Positions 9,707-18,484 of a stretch of DNA of 64,000 nucleotides are shown in pieces. This DNA is from Comamonas endophytica (GTDB lineage: Bacteria > Pseudomonadota > Gammaproteobacteria > Burkholderiales > Burkholderiaceae_C), in contig NZ_CP106881.1 in NCBI RefSeq assembly GCF_023634805.2, positions 620,001 through 684,000 on the forward strand, written 5' to 3'. Numbering within the stretch: position 1 is the stretch's first letter; the number at the start of each line of letters is the position of its first letter. Below the pieces are notes generated by a model. It saw only the letters and a program-made list of their open reading frames with translations. It was not told the origin of the DNA and did not search any database. Position numbers and translations under genes: made by a program.

Positions 9707-11188
9707 ATGACCGCTCAGAACCTGTTCGCCGCCATCGACCTTGGATCCAACAGCTTCCGGCTGGAGATCGGCAACTTTTCCCATCACCACTTCCAGCGCG
9801 TGGAATACCTTAAGGAGACGGTGCGCCAGGGCGGCGGGCTCGATGCCGACCGCTATCTCTCCGAAGAAGCGATGCAGCGCGGCTGGGACTGCCTGGCGCG
9901 CTTCGGCGAGCGCCTGGCCGGCTTTCCCGCGACCCAGGTGCGCGCGGTCGCGACCCAGACCCTGCGCGAGGCGCGCAACCGCGAGGCCTTCGTGCGCCGC
10001 GGCGCCGAGCTGCTGGGCTATCCGATCGAGATCATCGGCGGCGAGGAGGAAGCCCGGCTGATCTACCGCGGCGTGAGCAGCCTGCTGCCGGCCTCCGATG
10101 AACGCCGCCTGGTCATCGACATCGGCGGACGTTCGACCGAGCTGGTGCTCGGGCGCCAGCAGGAGACGCAGCAGGCGCTGTCTCTGCGCCTGGGCAGCGT
10201 GGCCTGGTCGCAGCGCTATTTCCCCAAGGGCGAACTGAGCCGCGCCGCCTTCTCGCTGGCGGCCGTGGCAGCGCGCGCAGTGCTCGACGAGGCGCTGGAC
10301 ACGCTGCATGCGGGCGACTGGGACGCGGTCTATGCCTCTTCAGGCACGGCGGCGGCCATCGGCGACATCCTGGCGGCCAATGGCCGCACCAGCGGCGTCA
10401 TCGACGCCGAAGGGCTCGAATGGCTGCACGACTGCCTGGTGCGCGCCCAGACCACCGACCAGATCCGGCTGGCCGGCCTCAAGGAAGAGCGCCGCGCCGT
10501 CATTGCCGGCGGCGTGAGCATCATGCAGGCGCTGTTCGACCTCTTGCAGCTGCGCTCGCTGCAGGTGGCCGAAGGCGCGCTGCGCCAGGGGGTGCTCTAC
10601 ACGCTCGTCGAGCAGGCACCGCCCTGCACCGACCTGCGCAGCGCGGCGGTGCAGGGCCTGATGCAGAAATTCTGCGTCGACACGGGCCAGGCGCAGCGCG
10701 TGGCCGGCGTGGCGCGCAACCTGCTGGAGCAGCTGGCGCCCCACACCGCGCCCGAACACCATGAAGCGCTGCGCCATGCGGCGCTGCTGCACGAGATCGG
10801 CAGCCACATCGCGCACAGCAACTACCACCGCCATGGCGCCTACGTGCTGCAGAACACCTCGGCCGCGGGCTTCACCCAGGCCGAGCGCGGGCTGCTGGCC
10901 CAGCTGGTGTGCGGGCAGCGCGGCAAGCTGCGCAAGCTGGAGCCCGAAATGCTGACCGAGCCCCAGCGCGTCCATTCACTGCTGGCCCTGCGCCTGGCGG
11001 TGCTGCTGTGCCATGCCCGGCGCCCGCCCGAACTCGCCAGCCTGCGGATCGCCGCCGAGGGCCAGCGCTTCAGGCTCAGCGCCAGCAGCGCCTGGTCCCA
11101 GGCCTATCCCCAGTCCGCTTTCCTGCTGCAGGAAGAGCAGCAGGCCTGGCTCAGGACCTCCTGGCAGCTGGATCTGGACTGGCAATAA
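9707..11188 (+). CDS. ppx: Exopolyphosphatase, full-length Ppx/GppA family
   Basis: Hydrolyses terminal phosphates from inorganic polyphosphate (or from pppGpp in GppA-type members). The 493-residue protein has the actin-like ASKHA fold signatures: AIDLGSNSFRLEIG at 8-21, GGEEEARLIYRGV, and the second phosphate loop VIDIGGRSTELVLG. A C-terminal HD-like helical domain follows (ALRHAALLHEIGSHIAHSNYH). The ATG at 9707, just before the conserved MTAQNLFAAIDLGSNS, is preferred over earlier in-frame codons. The gene converges on ppk, and a short paralogue lies beyond ppk. Ppx and GppA cannot be separated by motif alone; proximity to ppk favours Ppx. Confidence 0.93.
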   Translation: MTAQNLFAAIDLGSNSFRLEIGNFSHHHFQRVEYLKETVRQGGGLDADRYLSEEAMQRGWDCLARFGERLAGFPATQVRAVATQTLREARNREAFVRRGAELLGYPIEIIGGEEEARLIYRGVSSLLPASDERRLVIDIGGRSTELVLGRQQETQQALSLRLGSVAWSQRYFPKGELSRAAFSLAAVAARAVLDEALDTLHAGDWDAVYASSGTAAAIGDILAANGRTSGVIDAEGLEWLHDCLVRAQTTDQIRLAGLKEERRAVIAGGVSIMQALFDLLQLRSLQVAEGALRQGVLYTLVEQAPPCTDLRSAAVQGLMQKFCVDTGQAQRVAGVARNLLEQLAPHTAPEHHEALRHAALLHEIGSHIAHSNYHRHGAYVLQNTSAAGFTQAERGLLAQLVCGQRGKLRKLEPEMLTEPQRVHSLLALRLAVLLCHARRPPELASLRIAAEGQRFRLSASSAWSQAYPQSAFLLQEEQQAWLRTSWQLDLDWQ

Positions 11189-11276
11189 AAAAAGCACCTG
11201 CTGCGCGGGTGCCTTGAATGAAAAAGCACCTGCTGCGCGGGTGCCTTGAATGAAAAAGCACCCGCTGCGCGGGTGC
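11187..11276 (-). terminator. Three tandem terminator hairpins behind ppk
   Basis: A 32-bp unit is repeated three times (hairpins at 11194-11212, 11226-11244, 11258-11276). Each contains GCACC-TGCTGCGC-GGGTGC or the perfect GCACCCGC-TGC-GCGGGTGC. On the minus strand each hairpin is followed by a run of five to seven T, so all three face transcripts leaving ppk. On the plus strand the hairpins lack a T-run, so they are weaker for ppx. The first one met by ppk transcripts (11258-11276) has the perfect stem. Confidence 0.88.
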
Positions 11277-11285
11277 CTGAGCGGA

Positions 11286-13514
11286 TCAATTGGGCAGCGC
11301 CAGCAGCGGCGGCCCGTAGCGCCCCATCAGCGCGTTCTGCGCGCCGTTGCCCTGCTGGGGGCGCGGCGCGCGGGTGTAGGTGCCGTCGGGGTTCAGCGTC
11401 CAGGCATCGCGGTCGTCATGCAGATAGGCCACCAGGCACTCGTCGATGATCTGCTGGCGCAGCGCCGCATCGCGCACCGGCCAGGCCAGCTCGATGCGCC
11501 GCATCATGTTGCGGTTCATCCAGTCGGCGCTGGACAGGTAGAGGTTCTCCTTCTCGCCCTGGCGGAAGTAGAACACCCGGGTATGCTCCAGGAAGCGGCC
11601 GATCACCGAGCGCACGCGGATGTTGTCGGTGAGCCCGGGAACCTGCGGCGCGAGCATGCAGGCGCCGCGCACGATCAGGTCGATATGCACGCCCTTGCGC
11701 CCGGCCGCGATCAGCGCATGGATCAGCGCCTCGTCGGTCAGCGCATTCATCTTGGCCACGATGCGCGCCGGCTGCCCCTTGGCTGCGGCCTCGCCCGTCT
11801 GGCCGATCAAGGCGATCATCCGGCTGTGCAGATGGAACGGCGCCATGACCAGGCATTGCAGCTGCGGCAGGCGGTTGTGGCTGGCCAGGTGGTTGAACAC
11901 CTCGTCCATGTCGGCCGTCACCGTCGGGTCCGACGTCATATAGCCCAGATCGGTGTAGAGCCTGGCGCTGCGCAGGTTGTAGTTGCCCGTGGACAGGTGC
12001 CCGTAGCGGCGCAGGCGCCGGCCCTCGCGCCGCGTGATCAGCATCATCTTGGCATGGGTCTTGAGGCCGACCACGCCATAGACCACCTGGGCGCCGACCC
12101 GCTCCAGCGTCTCGGCCCAGTTGATGTTGGCCTCCTCGTCGAAACGTGCCTTGAGCTCGACCACGGCCATGACCTCCTTGCCGCGGCGCACGGCTTCGGC
12201 CAGCAGGTCCATCAGCTCCGAATCGGAGCCGGTGCGGTAGATGGTCTGCTTGATCACCAGCACCTGCGGGTCGTTCACCGCCTCGCGCAGCAGGGCCAGC
12301 ACGCCCTCGAAGCTCTCGAAGGGCTGGTGGATCAGGACATCGCGCTGGCGCAGCTGGGCCATGACCGACACGCCGCGCTGCAGCTGGCGCGGCCACGCCG
12401 GCTGCCACGGCGGGAACAGCAGCGAGGGATCGTTGACCAGGTCGACGAGCTGCCCCAGGCGCACCAGATTGACCGGGCCCTGCACGCGGAACAGCGCCTG
12501 CGGCGGCAGGTGGAACTGCGCCAGCAGCAGTTCCGCAAGAAACGGGGAGCAGCTGGAGGACACTTCCAGGCGCACGGCCTGGCCGTAGTGGCGGTGGTGC
12601 AGCCCCTGGCGCAATGCCATGCGCAGGTTGCCCACGTCTTCCTCGTCCACTGCCAGCTCCGAATGGCGCGTGGCGCGGAACTGCGAGAACTCGACCACCT
12701 CTCGCCCCGGGAACAGCTCCTTGAGGTGGGCGCGCACGATGCTCGAGAGGCTGACGAACAGGCGCTGCTTGCCCGCCACCTTGGCCGGCAGCCGCACCAG
12801 CCGCGGCAAGGCCCGCGGCACCTTGACGATCGCCACCTCGTTGGTGCGGCCGAACGCATCCGGTCCCTTGAGCCGGACGATGAAATTCAACGCCTTGTTC
12901 GCGACCTGCGGGAATGGATGCGCCGGGTCCAGCCCGAGCGGAATCAGCAGCGGCCGGACCTCGGACAGGAAATACTCGCGCACCCAGCGGCGCTGTGCGC
13001 TCGAGCGCTCGCCATGCGAGACGATGCGGATGCCCTGGCGCGCGAAGGCCGGCACCAGGGCCTTGTTGTAGAGCTCGTACTGCCGCGCCACCAGGTCATG
13101 GGCCTGCTCCATCAGCGCCTGGAAGGTCGCCGACGTGTACGCGCCCTGGCCGTCTCCACTGAGTTCGGCGGTGATGTGCGGCGCCGCGCGGACCTCGAAG
13201 AATTCATCCAGATTGGAGGAAACGATGCACAGATAGCGCAGGCGCTCGAGCAGCGGCACATCGTCGCGCACGGCCCAGTCGAGCACCCGGTCGTTGAACG
13301 CCAGGATGCTGTGGTCCCGGTCGAGCAGCACGCCCGCTGCTGCGCCCGGTGCTTCGGCAAAGGTGTCCGCAGGCGGCGCCACCGCTTCATCCAGGGGCGG
13401 CACGGCCGCCGATTCGGCCTGCGCCGGCGCCTCCCGGGTCTGCGGATTCAAGCCAGCCGCATCGGCCTCGCTGGGGGCGGCGCGCTCCGGCTGTGTAGAG
13501 GTCAGGGGGGTCAC
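11286..13514 (-). CDS. ppk: Polyphosphate kinase 1
   Basis: Makes long-chain polyphosphate reversibly from ATP. The N-terminal PPK domain begins near LLDRDHSILAFNDRVLDWA. The catalytic phospholipase-D-like region carries the histidine motifs YGHLSTGNYN and FLEHTRVFYF, and the C-terminus retains SSADWMNRNMMRRIEL. The open frame reaches a GTG at 13547, but the GTG at 13514 has AGGA six nt upstream and gives 742 residues. About 75 Ala/Pro-rich residues before the domain are an extra, low-complexity N-terminal extension. A Pho box promoter precedes it and three tandem terminators follow. It is divergent from the short Ppx paralogue. Confidence 0.97.
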   Translation of the reverse strand: MTPLTSTQPERAAPSEADAAGLNPQTREAPAQAESAAVPPLDEAVAPPADTFAEAPGAAAGVLLDRDHSILAFNDRVLDWAVRDDVPLLERLRYLCIVSSNLDEFFEVRAAPHITAELSGDGQGAYTSATFQALMEQAHDLVARQYELYNKALVPAFARQGIRIVSHGERSSAQRRWVREYFLSEVRPLLIPLGLDPAHPFPQVANKALNFIVRLKGPDAFGRTNEVAIVKVPRALPRLVRLPAKVAGKQRLFVSLSSIVRAHLKELFPGREVVEFSQFRATRHSELAVDEEDVGNLRMALRQGLHHRHYGQAVRLEVSSSCSPFLAELLLAQFHLPPQALFRVQGPVNLVRLGQLVDLVNDPSLLFPPWQPAWPRQLQRGVSVMAQLRQRDVLIHQPFESFEGVLALLREAVNDPQVLVIKQTIYRTGSDSELMDLLAEAVRRGKEVMAVVELKARFDEEANINWAETLERVGAQVVYGVVGLKTHAKMMLITRREGRRLRRYGHLSTGNYNLRSARLYTDLGYMTSDPTVTADMDEVFNHLASHNRLPQLQCLVMAPFHLHSRMIALIGQTGEAAAKGQPARIVAKMNALTDEALIHALIAAGRKGVHIDLIVRGACMLAPQVPGLTDNIRVRSVIGRFLEHTRVFYFRQGEKENLYLSSADWMNRNMMRRIELAWPVRDAALRQQIIDECLVAYLHDDRDAWTLNPDGTYTRAPRPQQGNGAQNALMGRYGPPLLALPN

Positions 13515-13552
13515 AAACAATCCTACTATGTGCAAAAGACGCGGCACCGCCG

Positions 13553-13605
13553 AGTATCGACCGCATTTGTGTCAGCGAGATGACAGTGGATGCCCTGCAT
13601 GACAG
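13553..13605 (-). promoter_or_regulatory. Pho box promoter of ppk
   Basis: On the minus strand CTGTCAT-CTCG-CTGACAC (13586-13569) forms two 7-bp repeats with a 4-nt spacer. It is followed by exactly 10 nt and then GATACT (13558-13553) as -10. This spacing is identical to that at pstS. A third heptamer CTGTCAT lies upstream at 13605-13599. Predicted transcription starts near 13546, leaving a 30-nt leader that contains the AGGA ribosome-binding site. Control of ppk by PhoB is known in other bacteria; here it is inferred from the box. Confidence 0.85.
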
Positions 13606-13693
13606 GGGCAATCTTGCGTCGGCGGCTGGCACGGATGCGTACGCGGCCAGGCTAAGGTGCTAAGCTGCCCGCTTTTTGACCTCTTTGCTTTCC

Positions 13694-14659
13694 ATGCACG
13701 ACGCCAGCCTGCTTGCCGCGATCGATATCGGCTCCAACAGCTGCCTGCTGGAAATCGGACATTTCGCCGGCGGCCGCCTTGTGTCACACACCTGTCGCAA
13801 GGAAACCATCCGCCTGGGAGGCTCGCTGGACGCCCAGGGCCGGCTCAGCCGCGAGGCCATGGAGCGCGGCTGGGCCTGCCTGCAGCGCTTCGCCGCGCTG
13901 ATCGCCGGCCTGCCGCCGCAGCGGGTGCGCGCCGTGGCGACGCAGACCCTGCGCGAAGCCACCAACCGCGACGACTTCCTCGCGCGCGGCAGTGCGATCC
14001 TCGGGGTGCCCATCGAAGTCATCGATGGCGAGGAGGAGGCCCGGCTGATCTACCAAGGGGTGGCGAGGCTGCTGCCGCCCTCGAACCGCCGCCGCCTGGT
14101 GGTCGACATCGGCGGACGCTCGACCGAGGTGTGCCTGGGCCAGGGCTTTGCCGCGCAGCGCACGCGTTCGGTGGAGATCGGCAGCGTGGCCTGGTCGCTG
14201 CGGCATTTCGCCGACGGCGGCCTGCGGCCGGAGCAGTTCGACGCGGCCCTCGACAGTGCCCGCGCGCTGCTGCAGCCGCTGGCGGTGGATTTCTCCGCCG
14301 CGCATTGGGAGCAGGCCTACGGCGCCTCGGGCACGGCCGGCGCCATCAGCCGGGTGCTGGCGGCCCAGGCTGGCGGCCCCCAGCGTCATCCGCCCGGGCT
14401 GATCACGCGGCCGGGGCTGCACTGGCTGCAGGCACAGCTGCAGCTGCAGGGGCACAGCAGCCAGGTGCAGCTGGCCGGCCTGCGCGAGGAGCTGCGGCCG
14501 GTGATTGGCGGCGGCGTGAGCGTGATGCAGGCCGTGTTCCAGCTGTTCGGCATCGAGGAAATGCGCGTCACGCAGGGCTCGCTGCGCCATGGCCTGCTCT
14601 TTGGGTTGCGGCCGCGGGAATCGGATGGGTGGAGCACTGCGACTGCACCCCAGCCTTAG
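13694..14659 (+). CDS. Short Ppx/GppA-family phosphatase paralogue lacking the HD domain
   Basis: This 321-residue protein keeps the whole ASKHA phosphatase core. It has AIDIGSNSCLLEIG near the N-terminus, then DGEEEARLIYQGVARLLP and VVDIGGRSTEVCLGQ. It stops near RHGLLFGLRPRE, where the full-length ppx at 9707 continues into a C-terminal helical HD-like domain of about 170 residues. The two proteins are clearly paralogous (shared VRAVATQTLREA, SVAWS and GGGVSVMQA/GGVSIMQA segments). The ATG at 13694 is preferred over an in-frame TTG at 13676. Short two-domain Ppx proteins exist in other bacteria and can prefer short-chain polyP, so an active enzyme is plausible. It is divergent from ppk, with the ppk Pho box in the 180-bp gap. 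Confidence 0.88.
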   Translation: MHDASLLAAIDIGSNSCLLEIGHFAGGRLVSHTCRKETIRLGGSLDAQGRLSREAMERGWACLQRFAALIAGLPPQRVRAVATQTLREATNRDDFLARGSAILGVPIEVIDGEEEARLIYQGVARLLPPSNRRRLVVDIGGRSTEVCLGQGFAAQRTRSVEIGSVAWSLRHFADGGLRPEQFDAALDSARALLQPLAVDFSAAHWEQAYGASGTAGAISRVLAAQAGGPQRHPPGLITRPGLHWLQAQLQLQGHSSQVQLAGLREELRPVIGGGVSVMQAVFQLFGIEEMRVTQGSLRHGLLFGLRPRESDGWSTATAPQP

Positions 14660-14697
14660 CAGGGGCGGTTTCGTCGGGGTCGCCAAGTGGATGCAAA

Positions 14698-14725
14698 TTG
14701 GTGTCAATGCTACACTTCATAACAT
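14698..14725 (+). promoter_or_regulatory. Possible promoter of the GGDEF-EAL gene
   Basis: TTGGTG (14698-14703), a 16-nt spacer and TAACAT (14720-14725) resemble a sigma70 promoter. They lie between the end of the short ppx paralogue and the next gene. Moderate match only. Confidence 0.35.
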
Positions 14726-14760
14726 TTTGCGTGCCTGCCTGAACGCCACATCCACACCCT

Positions 14761-16977
14761 TTGCCCGAGCGCCCCTCCGTGCCCTCCTCCCATACCGTCT
14801 TGCCTGACGCAGTCGAACGCATCCAGCGCGAGCAGCACACTCTTTTGGCGAGTGCCGGAGTGGGCATCGCCTTCATGCATGGCCAGGAGATCGTGCGTTG
14901 CAACGAGCGCTTTGCCGAGATCCTCGGCTACGCCTCGGCCCGGGAGCTTGCGGGGTGCACTGGAACGTCGCTCCACCCCGATGCCAGAAGCTTCCTGCGC
15001 CTGGCCCGCGCGGCGCGCACACGCATGCTCCAGGGGCTGACCTTCCGCACCGAATGCCAGCTGCGCCGCCAGGACGGCACGCTATTCTGGGGCGACGTCA
15101 GCGGCCGGCTCATCGACCCGCAGGCGCCCGGGGAAGGCTCGGTCTGGACCCTCGACGACATCGACGCGCAGCGCCAGGCCCAGGCCCTGCTCAACACCGC
15201 GCTGCGCGAGCGGCAGTTGCTGTTCGACCATGCGAGCGTGGGCATCATCTTCATGCGCCGCGGCCATCTCACGCGCTGCAACGGCCACTTCGAGACCATG
15301 CTCGGCTACGGGCCGGGCGAGCTGATCGGCACCAGCGCGCGCCACTGGTTCGCCAGCGCCGCCGAATGGGAGCGGCTGGAGCAGAACATCGCGCGCCAGC
15401 TGACCGTGGGCTTGAGCTTCGAAGGCGAGATGATGCTCTCCAGGAAGGATGGCGGAACCGTCATCTGCGAGGTGCGCTGCAAGCTCATCGATGCCCACGA
15501 TCCCGACCAGGGCACGATCTGGATCACCGACGACATCACCGAACGCACGCAGGCCCAGGCGGCGCTGGCGAAGGTGCACGAGCAGCTCGAACAGCAGGTG
15601 CGCGACCGCACGCGGGAGCTCAGCGCCACCGTCGAGGACCTGCACCGCGAGATGGCCGACCGCAAGCGCGACCAGGACCGCATCTACTGGTTGGCGCATT
15701 ACGACCCGCTGACCGGCCTGCCCAACCGCACGCTGCTGGCCGACCGCAGCACCCAGGCGATCCAGCTGGCGCGCGACAACGGCGCGCCGCTGGCAGCGAT
15801 CTTCCTGGATCTGGACCACTTCAAGCATGTCAACGATTCGCTGGGCCACCGCGTCGGCGACACCCTGCTGGTGCAGATCGCCAAGCGGCTGCGCTCGGTG
15901 GTGCGCGAGAAGGACACGGTCTCGCGCATCGGCGGCGACGAGTTCGTGCTGCTGCTGCCCGGCGCCAATGCCCACGGCGCGGCGCGCGTGGCCGACAAGC
16001 TGCTCGAAGCTTCGCGCCAGCCCTACCAGATCGACCACCACGAGCTGACCATGGCGCCCTCGATGGGCATCGCCCTGTACCCGCAGGACGGCATGGACTT
16101 CGACACGCTGACGCAGTCGGCCGACGTCGCGATGTACCACGCCAAGCTCGACGGCCGCAACACCTACCGCTTCTTCACGCCCGAGATGCGCGCCCAGTCG
16201 CTGCGTGCGCTGCAGCTGGAGAACGCGCTGCGCCGCGCCCTCGATCGCGACGAGCTGCAGCTGCACTACCAGCCCCAGGTGCGCATCCGCACCGGCCGGG
16301 TGCACAGCGTCGAGGCGCTGCTACGCTGGAACCACCCCAAGCTCGGTCCCATTTCGCCCTCCGAGTTCATCCCCGTCGCCGAGGACACGGGCCAGATCCT
16401 GCAGATCGGCGAATGGGTGCTGCGCAATGCCGTGGCGCAGCTCAAGGCCTGGCGCAGCGCGGGCCTGGCCGAGCTCAAGATCGCCGTCAACCTGTCGGCC
16501 ATCCAGTTCCACCAGCCGCAGCTGCCCGACCTGGTCAGCCAGATACTGCATGCCGCCGCGGTCCCGCCCGATGCGCTGGAGCTGGAGCTGACCGAAGGCG
16601 TGGCCGTCAACGACCCGCGCACCGCGACCGAGACCATGGACCAGCTGCGCTCGCGCGGCGTACGCCTGTCGATCGACGATTTCGGCACCGGCTATTCCTC
16701 GCTGAGCCAGCTCAAGCGCTTCCAGATCTACAAGCTCAAGATCGACCAGTCGTTCGTGCAGGACCTGGACCACGACGGCAACGACCGCGCCATCGTCAGC
16801 GCCATCATCCGCATGGCCCAGGCACTGGGCATGCAGACCACTGCCGAGGGGGTGGAGACCGACGCCCAGCTGCAGTTCCTGCGCGACATGGGCTGCGACG
16901 AGGCCCAGGGCTATTACTTCAGCCGGCCGCTGCCGCCTGGGGAGGAACTGCTGGACTTCCTGAAGGGAAGAGCCTGA
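14761..16977 (+). CDS. PAS-PAS-GGDEF-EAL cyclic-di-GMP signalling protein
   Basis: Predicted sensor protein of up to 738 residues with two PAS domains (about 24-140 and 150-275). A charged coiled-coil linker follows (LEQQVRDRTRELSATVEDLH), then GGDEF and EAL domains. The cyclase site is intact (RIGGDEF, GGDEF at 391-395) and so is the phosphodiesterase site: EALLRW at 518-523, SIDDFGTGYSSL with Asp639-Asp640, and TAEGVET. It could therefore make or degrade c-di-GMP; which activity dominates cannot be read from sequence. No membrane segment or signal peptide is seen, so it is probably cytoplasmic. The start is uncertain: the frame opens with TTG at 14761, GTG 14779 is an alternative, and neither has a good ribosome-binding site. 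Confidence 0.92.
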   Translation: MPERPSVPSSHTVLPDAVERIQREQHTLLASAGVGIAFMHGQEIVRCNERFAEILGYASARELAGCTGTSLHPDARSFLRLARAARTRMLQGLTFRTECQLRRQDGTLFWGDVSGRLIDPQAPGEGSVWTLDDIDAQRQAQALLNTALRERQLLFDHASVGIIFMRRGHLTRCNGHFETMLGYGPGELIGTSARHWFASAAEWERLEQNIARQLTVGLSFEGEMMLSRKDGGTVICEVRCKLIDAHDPDQGTIWITDDITERTQAQAALAKVHEQLEQQVRDRTRELSATVEDLHREMADRKRDQDRIYWLAHYDPLTGLPNRTLLADRSTQAIQLARDNGAPLAAIFLDLDHFKHVNDSLGHRVGDTLLVQIAKRLRSVVREKDTVSRIGGDEFVLLLPGANAHGAARVADKLLEASRQPYQIDHHELTMAPSMGIALYPQDGMDFDTLTQSADVAMYHAKLDGRNTYRFFTPEMRAQSLRALQLENALRRALDRDELQLHYQPQVRIRTGRVHSVEALLRWNHPKLGPISPSEFIPVAEDTGQILQIGEWVLRNAVAQLKAWRSAGLAELKIAVNLSAIQFHQPQLPDLVSQILHAAAVPPDALELELTEGVAVNDPRTATETMDQLRSRGVRLSIDDFGTGYSSLSQLKRFQIYKLKIDQSFVQDLDHDGNDRAIVSAIIRMAQALGMQTTAEGVETDAQLQFLRDMGCDEAQGYYFSRPLPPGEELLDFLKGRA

Positions 16978-17035
16978 GCATCTGCCGCGCCGCGGTGCCC
17001 ATGGCGTGCGCTGCATGCGATGCCCGCGCGCTCGA

Positions 17036-17072
17036 CCGTTCGTGGTGAGCCTGCCCGGGCGAGCCGCCCGGG
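17036..17072. repeat. Diverged REP-like core plus GC-rich hairpin downstream of the GGDEF-EAL gene
   Basis: CCGTTCGTGGTGAGCCTG resembles one half of the intergenic palindrome family seen at 29.3, 48.9, 51.9, 59.1 and 60.4 kb. A perfect stem CCCGGGCG-AGC-CGCCCGGG (17054-17072) follows without a T-run. It lies between convergent genes and could mark the 3' end of one or both. Confidence 0.45.
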
Positions 17073-17111
17073 TTGCCCCGCCGCAGGCACCGAATCTTCA
17101 GGAAACGCGCC

Positions 17112-18446
17112 TCACCCCGCCTGGACCGCCTCGGCAAGCTGCCGCGCGCAGCGGCTTGCCTGCTGGGCATCGCGTGCTTCAACCATGACGCGCAGCAGGG
17201 GTTCGGTGCCGCTGGGGCGTATCAGCACCCGGCCGCTGTCGCCGAGCTCGGCCTGCACGGACTGCAGGGCCTGCTCAAGCCGCGCGCTGCCCTTCCAGTC
17301 CTGCCCCGGCGCCAGCCGCACGTTGATCAGTTCCTGGGGATACAGCGGCACGGCTTCGAGCCACTGCGCAAGCGTCCTGCCGCCGCGCACGCAGGCCTGC
17401 AGCACCTGCAGCGCGCTGACCAGGCCGTCGCCCGTGGTGTGGCGGTCCAGCGCCAGCAGGTGGCCCGAGCCCTCGCCCCCCAGCAGCCAGCCATGGCGCG
17501 CCAGCTCTTCCAGCACATAGCGGTCGCCGACCTTGGCGCGCACGAAGCCCACGCCCTGCGCCTTGAGCGCCGACTCCACCGCGAGATTGGTCATCAGCGT
17601 GCCGACCACGCCCGGCACGGCTTCGCCGCGCGCCAGCCGGTCGGCGGCCAGCAGGTACAGCAGTTCGTCGCCGTTGTAGAGCCGGCCCGCGGCATCGACC
17701 ATCTGCAGCCGGTCGGCGTCGCCGTCGAGCGCGATGCCGTAATCCGCCCCATGCGCCTGCACGGCGCGCACCATGGCCTGCGGGTGCGTCGCGCCCACCT
17801 CGTCGTTGATGTTCAGGCCATTGGGCGCGCAACCCATGGCCACCACCTCGGCGCCCAGCTCATGGAACACCTTCGGGGCGATCTGGTAGGCCGCGCCATG
17901 CGCCGCATCGACCACGATCTTCAGACCTTTGAGCGTGAGGTCGTGTGCGAAGGTGCTCTTGCAGAATTCGATGTAGCGACCGGCGGCGTCGTCGAGCCTG
18001 CGGGTCTTGCCCAGGGCGGCGGAATCGGCCCAGACCGGCGCCTCGGTCAAGGCGCGCTCGACCTCCTCCTCCCAGCTGTCGGGCAGCTTGCTGCCCTGGG
18101 CGTTGAAGAACTTGATGCCGTTGTCGGGATAGGGATTGTGGCTGGCGCTGATCACCACGCCCAGGCTCGCGCGCTGCGCACGGGTCAGGTAGGCCACGCC
18201 AGGCGTGGGCAGCGGGCCGAGCAGCACGACATCGACGCCTGCGGAATTGAAGCCCGATTCGAGCGCGCTTTCCAGCATGTAGCCCGAAATGCGCGTGTCC
18301 TTGCCGATCAGCACCGTGGGACGCCGCTCGCTGCGGCGCAGCACGCGTCCCACGGCATGCGCAAGCCGCAGCACGAAATCCGGGGTGATGGGCGCATGCC
18401 CGACGGTGCCCCGGATGCCATCGGTGCCGAAATATTCACGAGCCAT
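17112..18446 (-). CDS. glmM: Phosphoglucosamine mutase
   Basis: Interconverts glucosamine-6-phosphate and glucosamine-1-phosphate on the way to UDP-GlcNAc for peptidoglycan and LPS. The 444-residue product has the substrate loop GTDGIRG near the N-terminus. The active-site serine lies in [18 protein letters not shown], the metal loop is DGDADR, and a C-terminal phosphate-binding segment reads [13 protein letters not shown]. The ATG at 18446 ([13 protein letters not shown]) is chosen over the frame opening at 18524: it has AAGG at good spacing and gives the family length. It lies 38 nt after folP in the rlmE-ftsH-folP-glmM run. Confidence 0.97.
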   Translation of the reverse strand: MAREYFGTDGIRGTVGHAPITPDFVLRLAHAVGRVLRRSERRPTVLIGKDTRISGYMLESALESGFNSAGVDVVLLGPLPTPGVAYLTRAQRASLGVVISASHNPYPDNGIKFFNAQGSKLPDSWEEEVERALTEAPVWADSAALGKTRRLDDAAGRYIEFCKSTFAHDLTLKGLKIVVDAAHGAAYQIAPKVFHELGAEVVAMGCAPNGLNINDEVGATHPQAMVRAVQAHGADYGIALDGDADRLQMVDAAGRLYNGDELLYLLAADRLARGEAVPGVVGTLMTNLAVESALKAQGVGFVRAKVGDRYVLEELARHGWLLGGEGSGHLLALDRHTTGDGLVSALQVLQACVRGGRTLAQWLEAVPLYPQELINVRLAPGQDWKGSARLEQALQSVQAELGDSGRVLIRPSGTEPLLRVMVEARDAQQASRCARQLAEAVQAG

Positions 18447-18484
18447 AGCCAGCCTTGAGAAAGAGTCAATCTGAAGCCGGAAAC

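Noticed and set aside
11250..13583. Plus-strand open frame of 777 codons opposite ppk
   Set aside because: Antisense shadow of ppk caused by codon bias; no family features.
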